Assembly: GCA_023231075.1 (NCBI GenBank)
Contig: JALNWC010000233.1
Coordinates: 1 to 5,097 of the forward strand
Length of the DNA: 5,097 nucleotides
Direction of reading: 5' to 3'
DNA from: Rhodoferax sp.
Lineage (GTDB): Bacteria; Pseudomonadota; Gammaproteobacteria; Burkholderiales; Burkholderiaceae_C
A model generated the notes under the pieces. That model did no database searches. It was not told the DNA's origin and saw only the letters and a program-made list of their open reading frames with translations. Shown in pieces: positions 1 to 5,097 of this stretch (its first letter is position 1; each line of letters opens with the position of its first letter). The position numbers were made by a program, and so were the translations under genes.

Positions 1-697
1 GGTGGACAAGGCGCACCAGGCTGTGCGGCAAATCAACCAGACCGGCGCACTTGAAGGCAAAAAGCCACTGGTTTTCACCACCTTGGCCAATGAAGAGGTC
101 ATGACCGTCATCAGCCAGGGATGTCAGGGCATGCTGATGGACATGTTTGGCACCTTTGTGAACCCACTTGAGCAGGAACTGGGCATCAAGTCGAACCACC
201 GCATTGGCCGCTTCAGCGATGCCAGCAAAAGCAAGAGATACCAGTCCCGTATTGATGCCATCAATTTTTCGCTGGATCATGACGATGGCCAGTCTCATCG
301 CGACCTGGCCAGTTCTGACGTGATCCTGGTGGGGGTCAGCCGCAGCGGAAAAACGCCCACCTCGCTCTATCTGGCCATGCAATACGGACTCAAGGCCTCG
401 AACTACCCGCTCATTCCGGAAGATTTCGAACGCCAGGATTTACCACCCGCGCTCAAACCGCATCATAAAAAACTGTTTGGCCTGACCATCCAGCCCGAAC
501 GTTTAAGTGAAATTCGCAACGAACGCCGCCCGCACTCCAAATACGCGTCTTTGGCCAATTGCCGCCATGAAGTCAAGGAAGCTGAAGCCATGATGCGCCG
601 CTCCGGCATCAAGTGGCTGTCCACCACCACCAAGTCGATCGAAGAAATTGCAACCACTATTTTGCAAGAGCTGCGCATCGAACACATGACCTATTAA
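1..697 (+). CDS. ppsR: Phosphoenolpyruvate synthase regulatory protein (bifunctional kinase/pyrophosphorylase), 5'-truncated by window edge
   Basis: This family (DUF299/PSRP) switches PEP synthase off by ADP-dependent phosphorylation of an active-site threonine and on again by phosphate-dependent removal, so it sets the direction of pyruvate/PEP flux in the cytoplasm. The visible 231 residues contain the nucleotide-binding P-loop GVSRSGKT at residues 111-118, followed directly by [18 protein letters not shown], then [12 protein letters not shown] (158-168) and the C-terminal [10 protein letters not shown] segment, all hallmarks of the family. Full-length members are about 270-280 residues, so roughly 45 N-terminal residues lie before the window. 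The GTG at base 2 aligns inside the family's conserved region and is probably an internal valine, not the start. The TAA at 695-697 is 18 nt before the favoured TonB start, suggesting one transcript. In many relatives ppsA is encoded next to this gene, often divergently, so it may sit just left of the window. The identification is firm. Confidence 0.96.
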   Translation, partial: VDKAHQAVRQINQTGALEGKKPLVFTTLANEEVMTVISQGCQGMLMDMFGTFVNPLEQELGIKSNHRIGRFSDASKSKRYQSRIDAINFSLDHDDGQSHRDLASSDVILVGVSRSGKTPTSLYLAMQYGLKASNYPLIPEDFERQDLPPALKPHHKKLFGLTIQPERLSEIRNERRPHSKYASLANCRHEVKEAEAMMRRSGIKWLSTTTKSIEEIATTILQELRIEHMTY

Positions 698-702
698 GCA
701 TT

Positions 703-708
703 GGGGAA
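703..708 (+). promoter_or_regulatory. Candidate Shine-Dalgarno for the TonB-family gene
   Basis: GGGGAA lies 7 nt before the in-frame TTG at 716 and can pair with the 16S rRNA tail with one G-U wobble. No comparable purine run precedes the other in-frame TTG at 701, which tips the start choice towards 716. The match is modest and the call is tentative. Confidence 0.4.
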
Positions 709-715
709 CCGGGTT

Positions 716-1417
716 TTGTGGCGCAAGGTCTGCCTGATTTTGGGCGTGCTGGGGGGGCATCTGGCACTGATTGGGTGGCTGCAGCCGGTACCGGGTCGTG
801 ATGCGGCGGTCACACCTGCTTTACGCTTCCAATTAGCGCCAACCGCCCCGTTCGTTCGGCCAACGGCGCCACCGCTGACGCCAACACCATCGACCAGACC
901 TTTGCGGCCGGTGTCCAGCAAGCGGGCAAACTCAAGCCTGGTGGCGGATCAAAAACAGATCACTGCCGTCAGAAAAACGGGAGCAGACGCTGTGGCGTTG
1001 GCCCCCATCGCCACGGCAACGACAATGCCGGGTGCCGCTGAAAAAGCCAGCGCGACGGGTGTCACGCTCGGCGCGCATGCGGATGCAGCAGCGTTGGCCT
1101 TGACCGCGCCAAGTGCATCGCCGGCACCCACAACCGTGGTCTTGCCTTCCACCAATGCCGACTATCTGAATAACCCCGCACCCGTCTACCCCGCCATCAG
1201 CCGCAGGCTGGGCGAAGAGGGCAAGGTGGTGATTCGGGTACTTATTGACAAGGACGGCAAGCCGCAACAAGGCCACATCGGGCAATCGAGTGGGCACCAT
1301 CGCCTGGATCAGGCCGCCTTGCGCGCCGTGATGGCGTGGCGTTATGTGCCCGGCCGTCGCGACGGCACGGCGCAGGACATGTGGTTCGACGTCCCCATTC
1401 ACTTCGCGCTGCAATGA
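716..1417 (+). CDS. Energy transducer TonB family protein
   Basis: TonB-type proteins span the inner membrane once and carry proton-motive energy from ExbB/ExbD to outer-membrane receptors for iron chelates, cobalamin and similar ligands. From TTG 716 the protein is 233 residues: a short basic N-terminus (W-R-K), one hydrophobic helix at about 5-23, a proline/threonine-rich stretch at 42-66, an Ala/Thr/Pro-rich linker to about 145, and a TonB C-terminal domain at about 147-233. That domain shows YLNNPAPVYP (150-159), GKVVIRVLID (169-178), AWRYVPG (207-213) and a final VPIHFAL strand. His15 in the helix fits the conserved TonB transmembrane histidine, but the serine four residues earlier is valine here. 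An alternative start is TTG 701, adding five residues. No ATG in this frame gives an intact helix. There is no exbB or exbD in the window, and which receptor it serves cannot be told. It could be a specialised TonB paralogue rather than the main one. Confidence 0.9.
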   Translation: MWRKVCLILGVLGGHLALIGWLQPVPGRDAAVTPALRFQLAPTAPFVRPTAPPLTPTPSTRPLRPVSSKRANSSLVADQKQITAVRKTGADAVALAPIATATTMPGAAEKASATGVTLGAHADAAALALTAPSASPAPTTVVLPSTNADYLNNPAPVYPAISRRLGEEGKVVIRVLIDKDGKPQQGHIGQSSGHHRLDQAALRAVMAWRYVPGRRDGTAQDMWFDVPIHFALQ

Positions 1418-1455
1418 AAGTTCGGGAGAGAGCTCCGGGCCAGGGGCAAAACCAC

Positions 1456-1857
1456 TCAGAGCGCGGCAATGCCGGCACGGGCAATTTGGGCATCTTCCGT
1501 GGACTTCACACCACTGACACCCACCGCACCCAGACAGACGCCGTCCTTCATGATCGGCACGCCACCCTCAAGCATGCCGCCAATGGCAGGCACGCTCAGA
1601 AAAGAGCTTCGGCCACCGTTGATCACATCTTCATAAGCTTTGCTTTCGCGACGCCCCAACGCCGCCGTGTGCGCCTTGGCGGGTGCAATGTGCGCTGAAA
1701 GGGCTGCTGCGCCATCCAGACGCTGCAACCAGAGCAGATGGCCACCGTCGTCCACCACAGCGATCGTCACCGCCCAATTGTTTTGCAGCGCTTCTGCCTC
1801 GGCCGCAGCGGCGATGCGTTTGATGTCTGACAGTTCCAGTGCGGGTTTGGTCTTCAT
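1456..1857 (-). CDS. GlcG/HbpS-like (DUF336) family protein
   Basis: This is a 133-residue soluble protein of the HbpS-like family (PF03928), which includes GlcG of glycolate operons, the haem-binding HbpS and the PduO C-terminal domain. Its biochemical role is usually unknown; haem or cofactor binding is the best-supported family property. Visible hallmarks are TIAVVDDGGHLLWLQRLDGA (31-50), KAHTAALGRRES (61-72), and the glycine-rich core VPAIGGMLEGGVPI followed by LGAVGVSG (89-116), ending DAQIARAGI. Length matches the family. I chose ATG 1857 because AGGTGA sits 5 nt before it. The in-frame GTG at 1866-1864, three codons upstream, overlaps that Shine-Dalgarno and is a poorer start. No signal peptide is visible. 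The gene is convergent with the TonB gene (38 bp apart) and divergent from the BI-1 gene. No glycolate oxidase genes are in view, so the name GlcG should not be read as a role in glycolate use. Confidence 0.9.
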   Translation of the reverse strand: MKTKPALELSDIKRIAAAAEAEALQNNWAVTIAVVDDGGHLLWLQRLDGAAALSAHIAPAKAHTAALGRRESKAYEDVINGGRSSFLSVPAIGGMLEGGVPIMKDGVCLGAVGVSGVKSTEDAQIARAGIAAL

Positions 1858-1862
1858 GGGGT

Positions 1863-1868
1863 TCACCT
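1863..1868 (-). promoter_or_regulatory. Shine-Dalgarno deciding the DUF336 gene start
   Basis: On the minus strand AGGTGA (plus-strand TCACCT) ends 5 nt before ATG 1857. It overlaps the alternative GTG codon at 1866-1864, arguing that translation starts at the ATG. Confidence 0.65.
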
Positions 1869-1892
1869 GTAAAAAAGTTGAACCAGCATAAC

Positions 1893-1905
1893 GCGGCCTG
1901 GCCGC
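1893..1905. repeat. 13-bp GC palindrome in divergent intergenic region
   Basis: GCGGCC and GGCCGC are perfect 6-bp inverted arms around a single T. It lies about 36 bp from the DUF336 start and about 130 bp from the BI-1 start, on the side expected for a promoter of the minus-strand gene. It might be an operator, but GC-rich palindromes of this length also arise by chance, and the arms contain common restriction-type hexamers. Confidence 0.35.
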
Positions 1906-1967
1906 TCATTTGCCCACGTTACGGGTTAAAGTATCCTCAAGAAAAGTAGGAAGCCGGCTGTGCCCGA

Positions 1968-1996
1968 TGTACCGGGAAATCAGCGACCCGTAAAAT
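1968..1996 (+). promoter_or_regulatory. Candidate sigma-70 promoter for the BI-1 gene
   Basis: TAAAAT at 1991-1996 matches the -10 consensus at 5 of 6 bases. Exactly 17 bp upstream is TGTACC at 1968-1973, a weak -35 box (3 of 6). Transcription would begin near 2003, leaving a leader of about 34 nt. A competing candidate is TTGCCC (1910-1915), 16 bp, TATCCT (1932-1937), matching 4 of 6 at each box and implying a leader of about 90 nt. Neither is proven. Confidence 0.4.
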
Positions 1997-2023
1997 TGGC
2001 GCTGTTTTCCCAACAACCCAAGC

Positions 2024-2029
2024 AAGGAA
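2024..2029 (+). promoter_or_regulatory. Shine-Dalgarno deciding the BI-1 start
   Basis: AAGGAA ends 7 nt before ATG 2037, a good spacing. The in-frame TTG at 2031, two codons earlier, would be only 1 nt from the motif, so ATG 2037 is preferred. Confidence 0.7.
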
Positions 2030-2036
2030 CTTGAAC

Positions 2037-2732
2037 ATGACTGACAACGTCCATTCCATCGAACGTAGCCATGGCTTTGGCGCCACGGCGCAAGAGCGCA
2101 ACAAGGTACTGCGCAACACCTACTGGTTGCTGGCCTTGAGCCTGATTCCGACCGTGCTGGGCGCCTGGCTGGGTGTGGCCACAGGCATCACCCAGGCACT
2201 GGGTGGCGGCATGGGCCTGGTGGTATTTTTAGGTGGCGCTTTTGGCTTCATGTACGCAATCGAAAAGACCAAGAACTCTGCCGCCGGTGTCCCGGTATTG
2301 CTGGGCTTCACCTTCTTCATGGGCCTCATGCTGTCACGCATGATTGCCATGGTGCTGGGCTTCAAAAATGGCCCCGACCTGATCATGACGGCCTTTGGCG
2401 GCACCGCCGGTGTCTTTTTTGTCATGGCCAGCCTGTCCAGCGTCATCAAGCGCGACCTCTCGGGCATGGGCAAATGGCTGTTTGTCGGCGCACTGGCGAT
2501 CGTGGTGGGCGGCGTCATCAACGTGTTCGTGGGTTCGACCGCCGGCATGATGGCCATTTCGGTGGCCGCCATTGGCGTCTTCAGTGCCTACATGCTGTAT
2601 GACCTGAAACGCATTGTCGACGGCGGCGAAACCAACTACATCAGCGCCACGCTGGCGCTTTACCTGGACATCGTCAACGTGTTCCAGAGCCTGTTGCTGC
2701 TGCTGGGCATTTTTGGCGGCGAACGCGAATAA
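2037..2732 (+). CDS. Bax inhibitor-1 / YccA family inner-membrane protein
   Basis: This 231-residue membrane protein belongs to the BI-1 (TMBIM, UPF0005) family, which includes E. coli YccA (a modulator of the FtsH protease) and YbhL, and B. subtilis YetJ (a pH-gated calcium leak). After a polar N-terminus of about 28 residues there are seven hydrophobic segments, roughly at 29-50, 55-76, 84-107, 114-136, 146-165, 168-188 and 203-226. The family signature is at the C-terminus: AYMLYDLKRIVDGG (184-197) and ALYLDIVNVFQSLLLLLGI (207-225). Asp189 and Asp211 occupy the places of the YetJ pH-sensing aspartate pair (Asp171/Asp195), so the gating residues look intact. ATG 2037 was chosen by its Shine-Dalgarno. 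The gene stands alone on its strand and ends at a strong terminator. Whether it acts on FtsH like YccA or as an ion leak cannot be decided from sequence. Confidence 0.94.
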   Translation: MTDNVHSIERSHGFGATAQERNKVLRNTYWLLALSLIPTVLGAWLGVATGITQALGGGMGLVVFLGGAFGFMYAIEKTKNSAAGVPVLLGFTFFMGLMLSRMIAMVLGFKNGPDLIMTAFGGTAGVFFVMASLSSVIKRDLSGMGKWLFVGALAIVVGGVINVFVGSTAGMMAISVAAIGVFSAYMLYDLKRIVDGGETNYISATLALYLDIVNVFQSLLLLLGIFGGERE

Positions 2733-2748
2733 GCCTTTCCGACACCCG

Positions 2749-2774
2749 AAAAAAGGCTCCGCGGAGCCTTTTTT
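2749..2774. terminator. Bidirectional rho-independent terminator between BI-1 and rlmD
   Basis: A fully self-complementary 26-bp element: A6, stem arm GGCTCC, central GC, stem arm GGAGCC, T6. Read on the plus strand it begins 17 nt after the BI-1 stop. Read on the minus strand it begins 25 nt after the rlmD stop, again with a T6 tail. It therefore fits both converging genes. Confidence 0.93.
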
Positions 2775-2798
2775 CATGGGCACGCTCCGGTCGGCGGC

Positions 2799-4241
2799 TC
2801 AATCAATCAGGTCGAAAACAGCCATGCTCTCAACGTGGGCGGTGTGGGGAAACATGTTGACCATGCCGGCACCGCTGCAGCGGTAGCCCGCCTGATGCAC
2901 CAGCAAGCCCGCATCCCGGGCCAGCGTTGACGGATTGCAACTCACGTAGACAATGCGTTTGGGCGGCTGCCAGGCGTTGGCCCCAGGCGTGGCGGGCTCC
3001 TCTGACAGGCCCAACTTTTGCTGATGCAAACTGGCCAGCGAACGTGCCAGGGCAAAGGCGCCTTCACGCGGTGGATCGACCAGCCATTTGTCGGCAATGC
3101 CATCTGCAATGAGCTGCTCAGGCGTCATGTCAAACAAATTTCTGGCACCAAATTCAGTCGCAGCCAGGACCTTCCCGGGTTGGGCTGAATCCTTGTTTTT
3201 CAGGTAATTTTCGCGCGCGCGGGCCACCAGAGCTGCACTGCCCTCGATCCCCAATACTTCGCGCGCCTGGGTGGCCAAAGGCAAGGTGAAATTCCCCAGA
3301 CCGCAAAACCAGTCAATCACGCGCTCATCGGCCTGCGCATCCAGCAGGCGCAAGGCACGCGACACCAGCACCCGGTTGATCTGCGGATTGACCTGGGTGA
3401 AGTCGGTCGGCTTGAACGGCATGGTGATGCCAAACTCGGGCAAGGCGTAACTCAGCACCTCGCCGCCTTCGTCCAGCAGGCACACGGTTTCCGGCCCCTT
3501 GGACTGCAACCACCACTGCACACCTGCATGCTGGCGGGCAAAGTCGCGCAGACGGGTCAAATCAGCGTCGCTTAACGGTTCCAGGTGACGCAACACCAAA
3601 GCCGTGACGCTGTCGCCGCACGCCAATTCGATTTGCGGACAGGTCTCTGCCGCGTCAAGCGAGGCTATCAGCGCACGCAAAGGCATCAACAAGGCATCCA
3701 CTTGCGGTGGCAACACCGGGCAGACCTGCATGTCGGCCACATAACGGCTCTTGCGTTCGTGAAACCCCACCAGCACCGTGCCTTTTTTGCGCACGTAACG
3801 CACCGACAAACGGGCCCGGTAGCGGTAGCCCCAGGCCGGGCCTTCAATCGGCCGGAAAATGGTCTCGGGCCTGATCTTGCCCAAATGCCATAAATTGTCT
3901 TCCAGCGCGCGTTGCTTGACGGCGACCTGCGCACTCACATGCAGGTGCTGCATCTTGCAACCGCCACAGGAACCCTGGTGCAAACCAAAGTGCGGGCAAT
4001 GAGGATCCACCCGTTGGGAAGACTCCCGGTGCACGGCCGTGAGCATGCCGCGCTCCCAGTTGTTCTTGGTGCGGTTGATATTGGCGCTGACATATTCAAA
4101 CGGCAGCGCGCCTTCAATGAACACCACTTTGCCGTCGGCTTTGTGGGCCACCCCCTGTCCCTCCAGGTCCAGCGATTCCACATACAGCCAGTCGGCAGGC
4201 ACGGCCGGTTTGACGGCCGTGGGATCAGTCGGTTCAATCAT
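2799..4241 (-). CDS. rlmD: 23S rRNA (uracil-1939-C5)-methyltransferase RlmD (RumA)
   Basis: RlmD uses S-adenosylmethionine to make 5-methyluridine at position 1939 of 23S rRNA. The 480-residue protein has an N-terminal TRAM RNA-binding domain (about 17-75), an iron-sulfur region, a central domain, and a Rossmann-type methyltransferase domain from about 280. Cys82, Cys92, Cys95 and Cys174 match the four [4Fe-4S] ligands of E. coli RumA. The SAM-binding region shows [10 protein letters not shown] (281-290) and [14 protein letters not shown] (310-323), then VDPPREGA (388-395). The catalytic nucleophile is Cys435 in [13 protein letters not shown] (431-443), and the general base is probably Glu471 in [10 protein letters not shown]. 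Sequence between 405 and 428 is longer than I recall for the E. coli enzyme (433 residues), as is the N-terminus. The Shine-Dalgarno before ATG 4241 is weak. nlpD lies 54 nt upstream on the same strand, so coupled transcription is likely. All key residues are present. RlmC/TrmA are the alternatives but fit less well given the TRAM domain. Confidence 0.95.
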   Translation of the reverse strand: MIEPTDPTAVKPAVPADWLYVESLDLEGQGVAHKADGKVVFIEGALPFEYVSANINRTKNNWERGMLTAVHRESSQRVDPHCPHFGLHQGSCGGCKMQHLHVSAQVAVKQRALEDNLWHLGKIRPETIFRPIEGPAWGYRYRARLSVRYVRKKGTVLVGFHERKSRYVADMQVCPVLPPQVDALLMPLRALIASLDAAETCPQIELACGDSVTALVLRHLEPLSDADLTRLRDFARQHAGVQWWLQSKGPETVCLLDEGGEVLSYALPEFGITMPFKPTDFTQVNPQINRVLVSRALRLLDAQADERVIDWFCGLGNFTLPLATQAREVLGIEGSAALVARARENYLKNKDSAQPGKVLAATEFGARNLFDMTPEQLIADGIADKWLVDPPREGAFALARSLASLHQQKLGLSEEPATPGANAWQPPKRIVYVSCNPSTLARDAGLLVHQAGYRCSGAGMVNMFPHTAHVESMAVFDLID

Positions 4242-4261
4242 TCATTTCAACTCGCGGTGTC

Positions 4262-4281
4262 GCCCGGACTGGCTGCCGGGC
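4262..4281 (-). other. Hairpin in the nlpD–rlmD spacer
   Basis: Perfect 6-bp arms GCCCGG and CCGGGC enclose an 8-nt loop, between the nlpD stop and the rlmD start. No T-run follows on the minus strand, so it is not a standard intrinsic terminator. It could be an RNA stability or processing element, or a weak attenuator that lowers rlmD expression relative to nlpD. Only the inverted repeat itself is seen; the role is inferred. Confidence 0.5.
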
Positions 4282-4295
4282 ATGGGAGGGAGACT

Positions 4296-5097
4296 TTAGC
4301 GGGCAGGCAAATACTTGGCGGGATCCACCGGCTTGCCCTGGCGACGCACCTCAAAATGCAACTTGACACGATCCGCATCACTGTGACCCATCTCGGCAAT
4401 TTTTTGCCCTTTGAGCACCGACTGGTCTTCCTTGACCAGCAGGGTCTGGTTGTGGGCATAGGCCGTCAAATAAACGTTGTTGTGCTTCAGAATGATGAGG
4501 TTGCCATAACCGCGCAAACCGGCACCGACATAGACCACGCGGCCATCCGCAGCCGCCAGCACGGGTTCCCCGGCGACACCGCCAATGTCCAAGCCCTTGT
4601 TCTTGACATCGTCAAAACCGGCCAGCACCGGCCCGTTGGTGGGCCAGATCCAGCTGATTTCCGACTCTGTGGCTGTTGCTGGTGCAGGACGGGTTTCGCT
4701 GCCAGCCGTCGTTGATGCGGCGGCCGAAGGGGCTGCAGACGCTGGCTGGGTCAGGCTAGCGGCACTTACCGTGGGCCTGGACACGGGTTGCACCTGCACC
4801 TCCTGGCCCACAGGCGGTACCACCCGCAAGACCTGACCTACTTCAATGCGGTTGGGATTTTCAACCTGGCTCCAGGCTGCAATGTCGCGCGGGCTTTGGC
4901 CGTTTTCGAGGGCAATGCGTGTCAGGGTATCCCCCGGCTTGACCGTGTAGTAGCCCGGTTTGCCCGCGTTCTCGAAGCCCTGGGGCGGTTTGACGACCGC
5001 CACGACACCGGCAGTTTCACCCGCACGGGTCCCCCGCTCCTCCACCGGCGCGCGGTTGATGCTTCTGGAGCCGCAGGCCACCAAAGTCAACAGCACA
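4296..5097 (-). CDS. nlpD: NlpD-type lipoprotein: LysM plus degenerate LytM/M23 domain, 5'-truncated by window edge
   Basis: NlpD is an outer-membrane lipoprotein that activates the periplasmic amidase AmiC to split septal peptidoglycan. The 266 visible residues open inside the signal peptide with the lipobox L-V-A-C (Cys8), so only a few initial residues are missing. The GTG at 5096-5094 is probably an internal valine. A LysM peptidoglycan-binding domain spans about 49-92 (YYTVKPGDTLTRIA ... NRIEVGQVLRV). A Ser/Ala/Pro/Thr-rich linker follows to about 146, then an M23 domain at 151-264. Active-site residues are degenerate: the first zinc histidine of HxxxD is Asn166 (in NKGLD), and the first histidine of HxH is Lys245 (KLHF), while His215 and His247 remain. 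This is the E. coli NlpD pattern and implies an activator, not a hydrolase. Together with the lipobox this separates it from EnvC and active M23 enzymes. rlmD follows on the same strand; rpoS does not. Confidence 0.94.
   Translation of the reverse strand, partial: VLLTLVACGSRSINRAPVEERGTRAGETAGVVAVVKPPQGFENAGKPGYYTVKPGDTLTRIALENGQSPRDIAAWSQVENPNRIEVGQVLRVVPPVGQEVQVQPVSRPTVSAASLTQPASAAPSAAASTTAGSETRPAPATATESEISWIWPTNGPVLAGFDDVKNKGLDIGGVAGEPVLAAADGRVVYVGAGLRGYGNLIILKHNNVYLTAYAHNQTLLVKEDQSVLKGQKIAEMGHSDADRVKLHFEVRRQGKPVDPAKYLPAR

Noticed and set aside
932..1414. A 160-codon open frame on the minus strand within the TonB gene
   Set aside because: It is antisense to a clear TonB C-terminal domain, is rich in His/Arg/Gly/Cys as typical of shadow frames, and has no family resemblance.
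1418..1455. Possible terminator between the converging TonB and DUF336 genes
   Set aside because: Only a 4-bp stem (GGAG/CTCC) can be drawn and there is no T-run on either strand, so I do not call a terminator.
1336..1698. A 120-codon plus-strand frame spanning the TonB 3' end and the DUF336 gene
   Set aside because: It overlaps two well-supported genes in other frames and has no domain signature.
2120..2572. A 150-codon minus-strand frame within the BI-1 gene
   Set aside because: Its Met/Pro/Thr-rich composition mirrors the complement of hydrophobic codons of the membrane protein. It has no plausible start context and no known domain.
3912..4715. A 267-codon open frame on the plus strand, antisense to nlpD and rlmD
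   Set aside because: It crosses the boundary of two well-supported genes on the other strand and shows no recognisable domain. Long antisense frames are expected in GC-rich coding DNA.
4807..4980. Could the LysM-M23 protein be an active M23 endopeptidase or EnvC-like protein
   Set aside because: The lipobox, the LysM domain and the NKGLD/KLHF substitutions fit NlpD. EnvC has coiled coils and no LysM, and active M23 enzymes keep HxxxD and HxH.

Overview
The window carries six protein-coding genes, two of them cut by the window edges. It looks like ordinary chromosome from a betaproteobacterium. The GC-rich composition, the protein families and the nlpD–rlmD neighbourhood suggest Burkholderiales, probably Comamonadaceae (Rhodoferax/Polaromonas-like). 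That placement is inferred from recalled family resemblance, not from a search. I see no rRNA or tRNA gene, insertion sequence, phage gene or CRISPR array.

Left part (1-1417, + strand): the C-terminal ~231 residues of the PEP synthase regulatory kinase/pyrophosphorylase (ppsR), followed almost without a gap by a TonB-family energy transducer that uses a TTG start. Both are probably on one transcript. A 38-bp gap with no recognisable terminator separates this pair from a convergent gene.

Middle (1456-2774): a small GlcG/HbpS-like (DUF336) protein on the - strand, and a divergently transcribed seven-helix Bax inhibitor-1/YccA family membrane protein on the + strand. The ~180-bp divergent region between them holds a GC-rich 13-bp palindrome, candidate promoter boxes and a clear Shine-Dalgarno for each gene. 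The BI-1 gene ends in a near-textbook hairpin flanked by A6 and T6, which can terminate transcription from both sides.

Right part (2799-5097, - strand): nlpD (LysM plus degenerate LytM/M23 lipoprotein, 5' end beyond the window) followed after 54 nt by rlmD (23S rRNA m5U1939 methyltransferase). They are probably co-transcribed and end at the shared bidirectional terminator. The sigma factor gene rpoS, which follows nlpD in many beta- and gammaproteobacteria, is not between them.

The genes serve separate housekeeping roles: PEP synthase control, energy transduction to the outer membrane, membrane-protein quality control or ion homeostasis, rRNA modification and control of cell-wall amidases. 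I found no convincing evidence of a new multi-gene system. The points most worth checking are the nlpD–rlmD junction without rpoS, the hairpin in that junction, and the TonB homologue with no visible ExbB/ExbD partner.
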